The notes: a model not told the origin generated them from the letters alone. Numbered from the stretch's first letter, positions 30,933 to 43,943 are shown. The stretch: 64,000 bases of DNA from Vibrio europaeus (GCF_001695575.1 NZ_LUAX01000001.1:1-64000); one strand, 5' to 3'. A program made the numbers and translations.

Positions 30933-31901
30933 ATGCAGCAGGATGCGACGTTATTCTTTATATTACTTTTCTTCGCTGTGGTGTTTATTTCACAGGCGTT
31001 GATACTTCCTGCGGCAGGGAGCAAAGCGAAACATAAAGAGTTGTCACAGCGACTGAAAGAGTCGCAGACTAATCTCGATGAAGAAGCTCGCTCGCTACTT
31101 CAAGAGCATTACATCAAGAGTTTAACCCCACTTGATCGACGTTTGATCAAAATAGAAGTGTTCTCTTCACTTAAGAAGATGATTGAGCTATCTGGATATG
31201 ATTGGAGCCTGACACAAACGCTGACGGTCACTTCCTTATTCTCGGCAATTGCTTTCATCATCGCACTGATTTTCAAGCAGCCCATCTATGTTGGAATGGT
31301 TGCTGCAGTAGGGGTTTGGTTTATCCTTTATTTTTGGTTAAACAAAAAAATCTCCGATCGTTTAGCCGCTTTTGAAGAGCAGCTTCCCGAAGCTCTCGAT
31401 ATTATGCGCCGTATGCTCCAGGCTGGACAGCCAGTAACCCAGGCATTTAATGAGGTAGGCAACGAAATGCCAGCACCAATCGGTGTGGAGTTCAAAAACA
31501 CCTTTAACTTGCTCAATTACGGTTACGACATGCGGATGGCGATTATGCAGATGGCTGAGCGAACGCCTACCGTTTCAATGCTCGCATTTTCGAGTGCGGT
31601 ACTACTGCAAAAGGAGACAGGGGGTAACTTATCGGAGAACCTTGAAAAAGTATCTCGAGTATTGCGCGCTCGATTTAAGTTGCAGAGAAAAATAAAAACC
31701 CTGTCGGCTGAAAGTCGTTTATCTGCGTGGATACTTGTTCTGTCTCCCTTTATCTTGTTTCTTTTCTTAACCTTCATGGATCCAGAGTACGTCGAGCCTC
31801 TTTATCGCGATCCGCGCGGAATGGATCTTGTGAGTGGAGGGATAGTGAGTCTGTTTATTGGCTCAATGTGGATAAGAAAAATAATCAATTTTGAGGTGTA
31901 G
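30933..31901 (+). CDS. tadB: Tad inner-membrane platform protein TadB
   Basis: 322 residues with an N-terminal membrane segment, a pair near 98-135 and C-terminal segments. The central GspF-type domain shows LPEALDIMRRMLQAGQPVTQAF and ETGGNLSENLEKVSRVLRAR. Together with TadC it forms the membrane platform that TadA drives. It precedes tadC by 2 bases. Confidence 0.92.
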   Translation: MQQDATLFFILLFFAVVFISQALILPAAGSKAKHKELSQRLKESQTNLDEEARSLLQEHYIKSLTPLDRRLIKIEVFSSLKKMIELSGYDWSLTQTLTVTSLFSAIAFIIALIFKQPIYVGMVAAVGVWFILYFWLNKKISDRLAAFEEQLPEALDIMRRMLQAGQPVTQAFNEVGNEMPAPIGVEFKNTFNLLNYGYDMRMAIMQMAERTPTVSMLAFSSAVLLQKETGGNLSENLEKVSRVLRARFKLQRKIKTLSAESRLSAWILVLSPFILFLFLTFMDPEYVEPLYRDPRGMDLVSGGIVSLFIGSMWIRKIINFEV

Positions 31902-31903
31902 TT

Positions 31904-32848
31904 ATGGAAGACCTCATTAATCAACTCAATGAACTTCAAATTGATGAGCAAACTGCGTTTCTTGTTCTCATTCTCATCGCGACAATCTTAGCTATATTTA
32001 CTGTTTTAATGCTATTGATGGGCTCAAGATCGCCTCTTACTCAAAAACTGGAAGAGCTGCGAAAAAACTCTGGTGGTGACAAGCTGAAGAAGAACCGTAG
32101 ACTTGATCATACTCTTGAGTCTCTAGCGCCTGTTATGCAGCCAGCAAACAGTAAGAACAATGAATCGGTTCGTAGCCAACTTATGCATGCAGGCTTCCAC
32201 GATGCGAATGCAATCACCATTTTTTATGCACTTAAAGGGCTTGCCATTTTGTTCGGGGTTGCGATTGCAGCTGCGCTGTATTTCTTTTTACCGGAAATGT
32301 CGCACCTCAATATTGCAATGATTATCGCTGTGGCGATTGGTATATACGTGCCTAATATTGCGCTTAACTTTTTAGTAAACAAGCGTCAGTCGCGAATCCG
32401 TGCTGGCGTACCTGATGCACTGGATCTGCTTGTTGTTTGTACCGAATCCGGCTTAGGTTTTGGCGCGGCACTACGTCGAGTCGCCGATGAACTCATGATT
32501 TCTCATCCGGATTTTGCCGATGAGCTCGACACCGTTTGTGCCAAAATTAAAGCGGGTGTTGAGATGTCAGTTGCGTTCAATGAGCTAGTTGAGCGGACTG
32601 GTGTAAAAGAGATTGCGGGTCTAGTAACCATGCTATCTCATGCTTCAAGAATTGGTGGTAGCTTAGCTCAGACCTTACGTGAATATACTGAAGACTTCCG
32701 CGATAAGCGCAATCAAGAGGTGGAAGAAATTGCAGCTAAAATTCCGACTAAGATGATTTTTCCACTGCTTCTGTTTATTTGGCCTTGCTTTTTTATTGTT
32801 GCGATAGGCCCTTCTATGTTGGCGCTATCGTCGTCGCTAGGGAATTAA
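31904..32848 (+). CDS. tadC: Tad inner-membrane platform protein TadC
   Basis: 314 residues, T2SF-type domain with VPDALDLLVVCTESGLGFGAALRRVA and IGGSLAQTLREYTEDFRDKRNQEVEE, and three to four membrane segments. Partner of TadB. It starts 2 bases after tadB and ends 9 bases before tadD. Confidence 0.92.
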   Translation: MEDLINQLNELQIDEQTAFLVLILIATILAIFTVLMLLMGSRSPLTQKLEELRKNSGGDKLKKNRRLDHTLESLAPVMQPANSKNNESVRSQLMHAGFHDANAITIFYALKGLAILFGVAIAAALYFFLPEMSHLNIAMIIAVAIGIYVPNIALNFLVNKRQSRIRAGVPDALDLLVVCTESGLGFGAALRRVADELMISHPDFADELDTVCAKIKAGVEMSVAFNELVERTGVKEIAGLVTMLSHASRIGGSLAQTLREYTEDFRDKRNQEVEEIAAKIPTKMIFPLLLFIWPCFFIVAIGPSMLALSSSLGN

Positions 32849-32857
32849 GGACTCGTT

Positions 32858-33865
32858 ATGAATGGACTACGTTATTTAGTGCTGTTAGCTAGCATTGTGC
32901 TGCTTTCAGCTTGTGCGAGCAAGGAGCCATCTCTTGATACCTCTCTGTATGACGGACGGCCAATTGATACGCTTTCATTAGAGGAACCACCGAAAACTGA
33001 AAAAGAGGCGATTCAACGCGGTGATATTGCCTTGAGCTCGGGCAACTCTGATCTCGCTTTGTATGAATATATTCGCTCGCTGGCGTTTGAAAACGGGCAA
33101 TACAGAGACAGAGCGCTGTTTAATATTGGCCGTATTCACCAGTCGCGAAACAACTTAGCGTTGGCAGAAAAGGCCTACTTGATTGCTATCGAAGAGAACC
33201 CCAACAACATCAAAGTCCTTGAACAACTGGGTGTTCTTTATAGTCGCAATGGCGATATCGAGCAAGGTCGCAGTTATTTCCTGCGTGCGGTCAATGCTGA
33301 CCAGTTAAGGTTCAATAATGGAGATACGCTAGAAAGTGAAGATTTGATGACGGTGAAATCTGTTGCCAATCTCAAGGTCGACCAGCATTCACCTGAGTAC
33401 GCATTTATGGGGTTAGGGGTCGCGGCAGATTTAGATAAGCAGCACGAGTTAGCACAGGCGTTTTACAAACAGGCTTTAAGCATTGAGCCAGAATCGGTCA
33501 AAACTCTCACCAATGTCGGCTATTCGTTCTACATGTCTGGAGACTACCGTAAGGCGCAGCGCTTTGTATTGCAGGCGCTCGATATTGATCCTGATAACGA
33601 AAAAGCGCTCAATAACCTAGCACTGATTTATCTAGCAAAAGGGGAGATTAACCGTGCGCTCAATGTTTTCTCACAACATATGGATAAATCTGAAGCACTA
33701 AATAACGTCGGATACTTTCTCACTCTGCAAGGTAAACCCGATAAGGCGATCCCTTATCTTCAGCAAGCGATCAATACCAAATCGACTTACTACAAAGTCG
33801 CGAATGAGAATTTAGAAAAAGCGCTGGCTATGGTCAGGGAAGAGAAAATTAAACAACAGCAATAA
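32858..33865 (+). CDS. tadD: TPR lipoprotein TadD
   Basis: 335 residues with lipobox LLSAC (Cys19). Tetratricopeptide repeats cover about 90-300 (e.g. ALFNIGRIHQSRNNLALAEKAYLIAIEENPNN). TadD is a pilotin-like outer-membrane lipoprotein needed for the secretin. It is the last gene of the locus: no tadE, tadF or tadG follows. A hairpin with convergent chrA-like gene is next. Confidence 0.9.
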   Translation: MNGLRYLVLLASIVLLSACASKEPSLDTSLYDGRPIDTLSLEEPPKTEKEAIQRGDIALSSGNSDLALYEYIRSLAFENGQYRDRALFNIGRIHQSRNNLALAEKAYLIAIEENPNNIKVLEQLGVLYSRNGDIEQGRSYFLRAVNADQLRFNNGDTLESEDLMTVKSVANLKVDQHSPEYAFMGLGVAADLDKQHELAQAFYKQALSIEPESVKTLTNVGYSFYMSGDYRKAQRFVLQALDIDPDNEKALNNLALIYLAKGEINRALNVFSQHMDKSEALNNVGYFLTLQGKPDKAIPYLQQAINTKSTYYKVANENLEKALAMVREEKIKQQQ

Positions 33866-33878
33866 AACACGAGCAATA

Positions 33879-33905
33879 AAAAAGGGAGAGCACTGGCTCT
33901 CCCTT
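33879..33905 (-). terminator. Terminator between tadD and the chromate transporter gene
   Basis: Stem aagggagag/ctctccctt (9 bp) with a 6-base loop. The T run is clearest on the minus strand, so it mainly ends the transporter gene; it may also act on the tad transcript. Confidence 0.75.
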
Positions 33906-33928
33906 GTTAATTTCTATGTACCTTCTAG

Positions 33929-35074
33929 CTAAGCGATGTAGCCCGTTGTTAATCCCGCTAGCATAAAGAAGGCGACCATCCAAACAATCGGCAGCTTCTG
34001 TTGCTTGAGTAAATAGAAGCCAACCAAAACGAGCGAAATATCAAGTGGATTGATGACTGCGCTAGTAAATACCGGTTGGTATAACGCAGCGACCAACAAA
34101 CCAACGACCGCAGCATTCACTCCGTTGACAGCGCCAGAGACTTTGTGATTTTTAGCCAGTGATTGCCAATTCTTTAGTACCCCAAGGAGCAGCAAGAAGC
34201 CCGGTAAGAAAACCGCTAATGTCGCAATCAATGCACCAGCAATCGGAGCTGAAGGCATCAACTCGTAACCTATGTAAGTCGCAAAGGTAAACATAGGTCC
34301 TGGCACCGCTTGTGCCGCTGCATAGCCGGTAAGGAAAGCATCTTGGCTTAGCTGATCACCGACGATGTTTTGTAGCAGTGGCAGAACAACATGACCGCCA
34401 CCGAAGACTAAACTACCCGCTTGGAAAAAGTCATTGAAGAGCCCAAGTGCTGGTAATGCTTGCGCCGCAAACGGCAGGCCAACAAGTAAAGCAACAAACA
34501 GAGCGAGAGGGGCAATAGAAGGCTCAAACTTAGTGCTGCTTTGCGCATCGTTGTTCCCCAGACATTTCACGCCGACTAAGGCTGCGACAATCAACACGCC
34601 CATTTGGGTCGCAATACCAGGTATAAGCAATAGCGCGACAGCCGTCATCAAACACAATGCGACTGATAGCTTCTCTTTACAGAAGTTTTTGTACATCCCC
34701 CAAGTGGCATCGGCAACCACTACAACTGCGAGCAGTTTTAAACCATGCACAATGTTTTGGAACGCACTCGCCTCAGTGAGTTGGCTACTCAGCACTGCGA
34801 GCGCCAACATAATGATGACAGACGGTAGGGTAAAGCCAATAAATGCCATACACGCACCGCCAAGGCCACCACGTTTGTAACCTAAGGCAAAGCCTACTTG
34901 GCTTGAACCGGGACCGGGTAAGAACTGGCTCAGCGCAACAATTTGCGCGTACTCTTTGTCGTCTAGCCAGTTGAGCTTTTCAACAAAGGTATTTCTGAAA
35001 TAGCCAATATGCGCCGCAGGACCGCCAAAGCTAATCCAGCCAAGCATAAAGAAGGTTTTAAAAATCGACAGCAT
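33929..35074 (-). CDS. chrA: Chromate-type transporter (ChrA family, two CHR domains)
   Basis: 381 residues, polytopic membrane protein. Two CHR domains are visible: the first has GWISFGGPAAHIGYFRNTF near 12-30 with LPGPGSSQVGFALG, and the second has AGSLVFGGGHVVLPLLQ near 222 with VPGPMFTFATYIGY. This is the long-chain form. ChrA exports chromate in some bacteria, but many homologues have other or unknown anion substrates. It is divergent from a LysR gene over 123 bases. Confidence 0.87.
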   Translation of the reverse strand: MLSIFKTFFMLGWISFGGPAAHIGYFRNTFVEKLNWLDDKEYAQIVALSQFLPGPGSSQVGFALGYKRGGLGGACMAFIGFTLPSVIIMLALAVLSSQLTEASAFQNIVHGLKLLAVVVVADATWGMYKNFCKEKLSVALCLMTAVALLLIPGIATQMGVLIVAALVGVKCLGNNDAQSSTKFEPSIAPLALFVALLVGLPFAAQALPALGLFNDFFQAGSLVFGGGHVVLPLLQNIVGDQLSQDAFLTGYAAAQAVPGPMFTFATYIGYELMPSAPIAGALIATLAVFLPGFLLLLGVLKNWQSLAKNHKVSGAVNGVNAAVVGLLVAALYQPVFTSAVINPLDISLVLVGFYLLKQQKLPIVWMVAFFMLAGLTTGYIA

Positions 35075-35197
35075 GGTTAGGTTTACTCTTTTGCTAGGTC
35101 AATAGACCTTAAATAGTGCCAATAATGTACGCAATGAACTAAAATGACTCAAATTGATAGTCTTAATACAAACTATGAATCAAATGGGATTGAGTGA

Positions 35198-36106
35198 GTG
35201 AAAGAGTTTAATTGGAAAGGGGTCGACCTCAATTTGCTGGTGGCTTTTCAAGCCTTGTTCCAGACCAACAGCGTCAGCGCGGCTGCAGAGCAGTGCTTTG
35301 TTAGCCAGTCGGCAATGAGCCACACACTACAAAGAATGCGTGTGCTTTTTGATGATCCTCTGTTTGAGAGGGTCGGAACGAGAATGGAGCCCACACAACA
35401 CGCTCAGGAGATTGCTCCGACGATCGACAGGTTGTTGGGCAGTATCAAGAACGACTTACTGGTTAAGAAACATTTCACGGCCAATGGCTATTCGGGAGTG
35501 TGGAAAATAGGTTTAACTGATTACGCAGAGCAGCTTTTTGCCCCAGCCCTGTATGATGCGATTAAGCAGCAGTCGCCCAACTCGCAAGTAAGCTTTTTTA
35601 ACGTCAACCGCAGTAACTATGTAGAGATTGCTGAGAGTGAAGGTTTGGACGTCGTGATTGGCAGCATTGAAAACCTTAACCGTCGTTTCCTCTCTGAGCA
35701 CCTCTATACCGAGCAACACCTCTGTTTGTTTGATCCTAGCTCCGTGACCACGAGTGAACCGATGAGCCTTGAAGACTTTGTGGGCTATGAGCATGCGCTC
35801 GTTAGTCCAGACGGTAGCTTACAAACTCAGGTTGATAAGCGTCTCGCTAAGTTAGGTTATGAGCGCAGAGTTGGGGTAGCCTCGCGAAACTTTCTTACGA
35901 TTCGACGTTTGTTGCTCGGGCGAGAGCTGTTATGTATTGTGCCCAAGCGCTTTGCTGAAATGGAAATGTACAGCCATGATCTGCGAGCTATTTCGAGCCC
36001 AATTGAGATCCCTGACTTTGATATTCGCTTACTGTTCCTAAAAGCGAATCAATATGAAGAGAAAAGCATCTGGATAAGAAGGGTTGTGGCTTCAGTCGTC
36101 AGTTAG
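35198..36106 (+). CDS. LysR-family regulator
   Basis: 302 residues. The helix-turn-helix is NSVSAAAEQCFVSQSAMSHTLQRMRVLFDDPLF (about 24-57), the pattern of the NodD/LeuO group, with a C-terminal effector domain. The start is GTG at 35198. It is divergent from the chromate-type transporter and probably regulates it; the effector is unknown. Confidence 0.85.
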   Translation: MKEFNWKGVDLNLLVAFQALFQTNSVSAAAEQCFVSQSAMSHTLQRMRVLFDDPLFERVGTRMEPTQHAQEIAPTIDRLLGSIKNDLLVKKHFTANGYSGVWKIGLTDYAEQLFAPALYDAIKQQSPNSQVSFFNVNRSNYVEIAESEGLDVVIGSIENLNRRFLSEHLYTEQHLCLFDPSSVTTSEPMSLEDFVGYEHALVSPDGSLQTQVDKRLAKLGYERRVGVASRNFLTIRRLLLGRELLCIVPKRFAEMEMYSHDLRAISSPIEIPDFDIRLLFLKANQYEEKSIWIRRVVASVVS

Positions 36107-36146
36107 TGGCTGAAATACTCCAGCCACTTTGACATCTTTGATTGGC

Positions 36147-37229
36147 TTATTCGACTCGCAAACCATTAGCATCAAACAGGTGGCAATCAGATGCTTTGCA
36201 GCTTAGTTCCATTTGTTGGAACTTAGACACCTCTTGGTCACCGGGCAGGTGAACCTTGAAGCCATCGACGCCACATGATTGGCCGAACATGTAAGTACTG
36301 TTACCTAAGCGCTCGACGACCTCACTTTGGAAGTTAAGGTGCACATCACCTGAGAGGTCAATTTCCAAATGCTCTGGGCGAATACCTAGAGTAAGACTAT
36401 CGCCTGCTGCTAGGTCTTGCTGCACGGCAGGCAAGGTAAACAATGAACCATCTTCGCTGACAAGCTTCAATTCTTGCTCGTTCGAAGACTCAATTTTTGT
36501 CGGGATGAAGTTCATCTTAGGAGAACCAATGAAGCCCGCCACAAATTCATTTTGTGGGTTATGGTAAAGCTCAAGGGGTGAACCCACTTGCTCAACACGC
36601 CCATCGCGCAGCACCACGATCTTATCTGCCAACGTCATCGCTTCGACTTGATCGTGAGTCACATAAATCATGGTGTTTTGCAGATCTTGATGCAGCTTGG
36701 CAATCTGCAAGCGCATATCAACTCGCAGCTCGGCATCAAGGTTAGACAAAGGCTCATCAAATAGGAACACTTTCGGGTTGCGTACAATGGCACGACCAAT
36801 AGCAACACGTTGGCGCTGACCACCAGACAGCTCTTTTGGCTTACGCTTTAGTAGATGATCAAGTTGTAGCGTTTTCGCGGCGCTATGGACCTGTTTTTCG
36901 ATCTGCTCTTTCGGGTGACCATTCATCTTCAAGCCAAAACCCATGTTCTCTTCTACGGTCATATGTGGGTAGAGAGCATAAGATTGGAACACCATAGCAA
37001 CACCACGTTCGGCAGGATCAATATCGTTCACCAGTTGGTTATCGATATGAATTTCACCGTCAGAGATCTCTTCAAGGCCTGCAACAAGTCGTAAGAGCGT
37101 CGATTTACCGCAGCCGGATGGGCCAACGAAGACAACAAATTCACCATTCTCTATTTCTAGATCGACACCATGAATGGTTTGCACATCACCAAAACGCTTG
37201 ATGACCTGTTTTAAGCTGATGTCAGCCAT
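36147..37229 (-). CDS. Sugar ABC transporter ATPase, MalK/UgpC type
   Basis: 360 residues. Walker A GPSGCGKST is at 36-44, signature LSGGQ at 134-138 and Walker B VFLFDEP at 154-160. The C-terminal 120 residues form the OB-fold/TOBE domain of carbohydrate importers (LTLGIRPEHLEIDLSG). It energises the two permeases encoded divergently at 37572-39343. The ATG start has aaggag at proper spacing. Substrate is inferred to be galactosides from neighbours. Confidence 0.9.
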   Translation of the reverse strand: MADISLKQVIKRFGDVQTIHGVDLEIENGEFVVFVGPSGCGKSTLLRLVAGLEEISDGEIHIDNQLVNDIDPAERGVAMVFQSYALYPHMTVEENMGFGLKMNGHPKEQIEKQVHSAAKTLQLDHLLKRKPKELSGGQRQRVAIGRAIVRNPKVFLFDEPLSNLDAELRVDMRLQIAKLHQDLQNTMIYVTHDQVEAMTLADKIVVLRDGRVEQVGSPLELYHNPQNEFVAGFIGSPKMNFIPTKIESSNEQELKLVSEDGSLFTLPAVQQDLAAGDSLTLGIRPEHLEIDLSGDVHLNFQSEVVERLGNSTYMFGQSCGVDGFKVHLPGDQEVSKFQQMELSCKASDCHLFDANGLRVE

Positions 37230-37362
37230 ATCTACTCCTTGCCTTATGGCGCAAAAAACTCGTTTGATGAGCGAATTATGAGCGATAAATCACCGTTAGT
37301 TTCGCTTTGTCTATAAAACATACGCGTTTCATAGATTTTTGTTACCTACTAACAAGGAATAG

Positions 37363-37371
37363 TTGATCACG
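37363..37371 (+). promoter_or_regulatory. Possible CRP-like half-site motif
   Basis: The 9-mer ttgatcacg lies in the broader sequence gttgatcacgatcatg, which resembles the CRP dyad at 11 of 16 positions. The same 9-mer occurs at 58033 and 59447, near the other LacI-type operators of this region. Confidence 0.4.
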
Positions 37372-37403
37372 ATCATGGTTATTTTACGAAAATTGACCAT
37401 TTT

Positions 37404-37419
37404 TGTGGAAACGTTTACA
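37404..37419 (+). promoter_or_regulatory. LacI-type operator before the ABC transporter operon
   Basis: TGTGGAAACGTTTACA with the central CG of LacI/GalR-family operators. The identical 16 bases lie at 59421 before galE. It is placed in the 342-base divergent region between the ATPase gene and the permease operon, so it can act on both. The rest of the gap holds no gene. Confidence 0.75.
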
Positions 37420-37571
37420 AAATTGATTTGTTAGTGTGTATTAAATCATCAGAGTTATTAATATATGAGTGTAGATTAGATAAAACTTCATCTTTTGGTT
37501 ACTTTTCTTCTACTTTTACTTAAGTGTTTGAACGTTGACAAACCGGAAGATGTGACAAGGAGTCACACAAA

Positions 37572-38492
37572 ATGGAGCAATCTGTGAAAACGATATACCC
37601 AGAAAATCGTCTTCCTTCGGCAAGGCGTAAAGCAAGGGTAAGCGCAAAGCTCTCACCGTGGTTATTTTTAGCCCCAGCAATGGCGATCTTCGCTATTTAT
37701 GTCATCTATCCAATTTTAGACAGTATCTGGCTTAGTTTTTACGAGTGGGATGGTTTAGGAGAGAAGGTATGGGTCGGTTTAGATAACTATCGTGAGTTGT
37801 TTGACTCTGAAGCTTTTTATACCTCTCTTAAGAACAATACCTTGTGGCTAGTCTTCTTTATGTTAGCCCCACCAATCGGTCTTGCTATCGCTTTGTTCCT
37901 TAACCAGCAGGTAAAAGGAATCCGCGTGGTGAAGTCACTTTTCTTCTTCCCTTTTGTTATTTCACAAGTGGTGGTCGGTTTGGTGTTCGCGTGGTTTTAC
38001 GATCCGTCGTTTGGCCTGTTTAACATGGTGCTGGGGTCATTTGGTGTAGAGCCAATTTCGATTCTTGCTGATGAAGATTACGTTACCTACGGCATCATTG
38101 CCGCCGGTCTGTGGCCGCAAATTTCTTACTGCATGATTTTGTATCTCACTGGTTTGAACAACCTCGACCCTGAACAGATTGAAGCTGCGCGCCTTGATGG
38201 GGCGAAGAAATGGCGCATGCTTTGGTACGTGGTGATCCCTCAGCTACGCCCGGCGACCTTTATTGCCATCGTAGTGACCGTGATTGGCGCTTTGCGTTCT
38301 TTTGACTTAGTCGCAACTATGACAGCAGGGGGTCCTTGGGGCAGTTCGACGGTACTGGCTTATCAAATGTATGAAGAGTCGATCTTTAACTATCGAATGG
38401 GTTATGGCGCATCGGTTTCTGTTGTGTTGTTCCTCATCATGGACGTGTATATCGCTTACTTCTTATGGCGTATGTTGAGGAGTGAAAAATAA
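37572..38492 (+). CDS. Sugar ABC transporter permease, MalF/LacF type
   Basis: 306 residues, about six membrane segments. The EAA loop is EAARLDGAKKWRMLWYVVIPQLRP (about 203-226), which contacts the ATPase. It starts the operon permease-permease-binding protein. Its ribosome site AAGGA lies in the loop of a 6-bp hairpin (37551-37567). It overlaps the next gene by one base. Confidence 0.9.
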   Translation: MEQSVKTIYPENRLPSARRKARVSAKLSPWLFLAPAMAIFAIYVIYPILDSIWLSFYEWDGLGEKVWVGLDNYRELFDSEAFYTSLKNNTLWLVFFMLAPPIGLAIALFLNQQVKGIRVVKSLFFFPFVISQVVVGLVFAWFYDPSFGLFNMVLGSFGVEPISILADEDYVTYGIIAAGLWPQISYCMILYLTGLNNLDPEQIEAARLDGAKKWRMLWYVVIPQLRPATFIAIVVTVIGALRSFDLVATMTAGGPWGSSTVLAYQMYEESIFNYRMGYGASVSVVLFLIMDVYIAYFLWRMLRSEK

Positions 38493-39343
38493 TGTACCCA
38501 CAACCAATTCAAAAAGCAGGACGCTTTACCAACATTAGCTACCGCGTGGCATTGCCAATTTCTATTGTGATGTGGTTATTGCCTCTGATCGCCGTAATGA
38601 TGACCTCAATCCGCGGCATTGAAGATATCAACACAGGTAACTACTGGGGTTGGCCGAGTGAATTCCAGTTCGTGGAAAACTACACTCAGGTGTTTACCTC
38701 GACGTCTATGGGTCAATATTTGATTAACAGTTTATTGATTACCTTACCGGCTGTTGCTGGAGCGGTCGCTCTATCTACTTTGGCAGGATTTGCGTTAGCT
38801 AAGTACAAGTTCAAAGCCAATATCTGGATTTTTGCGATGTTTATTGCGGGCAACTTTGTGCCTTTCCAGATTTTAATGATTCCGGTACGTGACCTAACGA
38901 TCAGCTTTGGTCTATACGACACCCACTGGGCGCTGATTTTCTTCCACGTCGCGTTTCAAGCCGGTTTTTGTACTCTGTTCATGCGTAACTTTATTGTCGG
39001 AATTCCAGATGCATTGATCGAAGCTGCGCGTGTTGAAGGGGTCACCGAATGGAAGATCTTCTGGCATGTCGTACTGCCACTCGTGCGCCCGGCATTGGCT
39101 GCGCTTTCGGTACTTGTTTTTACCTTTATTTGGAATGACTACTTCTGGGCATTGGTTCTGGTACAGAGCGATGAAGTGCGTCCGGTTACCGCGGGCCTGA
39201 GCTCACTTAAAGGCCAATGGCTAGCATCCTGGCAGTTTATCTCTGCTGGCGCGATTGTCGCGGCGATTCCACCTGTTGTGCTGTTCTTTACCATGCAGCG
39301 CCACTTTATCGCCGGTTTAACACTCGGCGCGACAAAAGGTTAG
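38492..39343 (+). CDS. Sugar ABC transporter permease, MalG/LacG type
   Basis: 283 residues with about six membrane segments. The EAA loop is ALIEAARVEGVTEWKIFWHVVLPLVRPAL (about 175-203). It pairs with the upstream permease. It begins within the stop codon of that gene, so translation is coupled. Confidence 0.9.
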   Translation: MYPQPIQKAGRFTNISYRVALPISIVMWLLPLIAVMMTSIRGIEDINTGNYWGWPSEFQFVENYTQVFTSTSMGQYLINSLLITLPAVAGAVALSTLAGFALAKYKFKANIWIFAMFIAGNFVPFQILMIPVRDLTISFGLYDTHWALIFFHVAFQAGFCTLFMRNFIVGIPDALIEAARVEGVTEWKIFWHVVLPLVRPALAALSVLVFTFIWNDYFWALVLVQSDEVRPVTAGLSSLKGQWLASWQFISAGAIVAAIPPVVLFFTMQRHFIAGLTLGATKG

Positions 39344-39351
39344 TGTTCACA

Positions 39352-39390
39352 GCAAGCCAACTTTATCCCTCACAGGTTGGCTCGCTCTTT
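39352..39390 (+). other. Hairpin between permease and binding protein genes
   Basis: Arms agccaac and gttggct (7 bp), followed by cgctctttta. This weak terminator or processing site could lower permease expression relative to the binding protein. Confidence 0.5.
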
Positions 39391-39453
39391 TATGCAGTAA
39401 ATAAATATAACAATTGGACCCATGAGCAAAAGCTCACTAACAAGGACCTGAAT

Positions 39454-40680
39454 ATGAAATACGTGAAACATCTTGCTGCTTCCGCAATGCTCGGGGCAAC
39501 ATTATCTACCACCGCATGGGCGGGCACATTGGTTATTAACTCTGACCAAGCGGATCCAGCCCCTAAAGCTGCTTGGCAAGAGATTGTGAAGCGCTTTGAG
39601 GCAGAGAACCCAGACATTACCGTTGAGTACAACCTTTACGATAAAGAAGCCTACAAGACGACGATTCGTAACTGGTTGGTGACATCACCACCAGATGTTG
39701 TGTTTTGGTATGCGGGCAACCGTATGAAAACGTTCGTAGATCGTGGTCTTTTTGAAGATGTGAGTGATATCTGGGCTGAAAACAACATGACTCAGGACTT
39801 TGCTGCGGCAGCACCAGCAATGACGGTCAACGGCAAGCAATATGGTGTGCCTTACACTTACTACCAATGGGGCGTTTACTACCGCAAAGACCTGTTCGAA
39901 AAATATGGCATTGCAGAGCCTAAAACTTGGGAAGAGCTAAAAGCGGCTTCTGCAACGCTTAAACAAAATAACGTCGCGCCGTTTGCTATCGGTACTAAGT
40001 ACCTTTGGACAGCAGCAGGGTGGTTCGATTACATCAACCTACGTACTAATGGTTTAGCTTTCCATATCGATCTAATGGACGGCAAAATTCCTTACACCGA
40101 TGAGCGTGTTAAGAAAACTTTTGCTAACTGGGCAGAACTTGTTGAGCCGGGTTATTTCCTAGAGAACCACGCGTCGTACTCATGGCAGGAAGCGCAGCCA
40201 TTCCTATATAACGGTCAGGCGGCGATGTACCTGATTGGTAACTTCATCACACCAAACTTCCCAGCAGAAATGAAAGATAACATGGGCTTCTTCCAGTTCC
40301 CTGTCATCGACCCTGCAGTACCAGTCGCTGAAGATGCGCCAATGGATACGATTCATATTCCAAGCAAGGCGAAGAATAAAGCTGACGCGCGTAAATTCCT
40401 TGAGTTTGTCGCACAGGCTGAGATTCAGCAGTTAATTAACGAATCTATCCTACAGATCCCAACCAACAACAAAGCGCAAGCGGCTGACGACCCGTTCCTT
40501 AACAAGGGTGTTGCTATGCTAGCGTCTGCTGAAGGTACTGCTCAGTTCTATGATCGCGATACGGATCCAGCCATGGCAAAAGAAGGCATGAAAGGTTTCC
40601 AAGAGTTTATGGTTAAGCCTGAGCGTCTCGATAAGATTCTGAAAAAGCTGGAAAAAGTTCGTAAGCGTACTTTTAAATAA
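39454..40680 (+). CDS. Sugar ABC transporter substrate-binding protein
   Basis: 408 residues with a Sec signal MKYVKHLAASAMLGATLSTTAWA cleaved before Gly, so periplasmic. Extracellular solute-binding family 1 fold (VINSDQADPAPKAAWQEIVKRFEAENPD). The start at 39454 is chosen from the signal and the ribosome site aagga; the frame is open further back into the permease gene. It determines the specificity of the importer, likely for galactosides. A set of hairpins separates it from lacZ. Confidence 0.9.
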   Translation: MKYVKHLAASAMLGATLSTTAWAGTLVINSDQADPAPKAAWQEIVKRFEAENPDITVEYNLYDKEAYKTTIRNWLVTSPPDVVFWYAGNRMKTFVDRGLFEDVSDIWAENNMTQDFAAAAPAMTVNGKQYGVPYTYYQWGVYYRKDLFEKYGIAEPKTWEELKAASATLKQNNVAPFAIGTKYLWTAAGWFDYINLRTNGLAFHIDLMDGKIPYTDERVKKTFANWAELVEPGYFLENHASYSWQEAQPFLYNGQAAMYLIGNFITPNFPAEMKDNMGFFQFPVIDPAVPVAEDAPMDTIHIPSKAKNKADARKFLEFVAQAEIQQLINESILQIPTNNKAQAADDPFLNKGVAMLASAEGTAQFYDRDTDPAMAKEGMKGFQEFMVKPERLDKILKKLEKVRKRTFK

Positions 40681-40700
40681 TTCAAACTGTTCTTCCTTTG

Positions 40701-43943
<3,243 letters not shown>

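Noticed and set aside
37551..37567. CRP site TGTGA-TCACA before the first permease
   Set aside because: The half-sites are 7 bases apart instead of 6, and the site covers the ribosome site; better read as a hairpin.
39217..39453. N-terminal extension of the binding protein overlapping the permease gene
   Set aside because: The signal peptide begins at 39454 with its own ribosome site; the upstream part is the permease gene in another frame.
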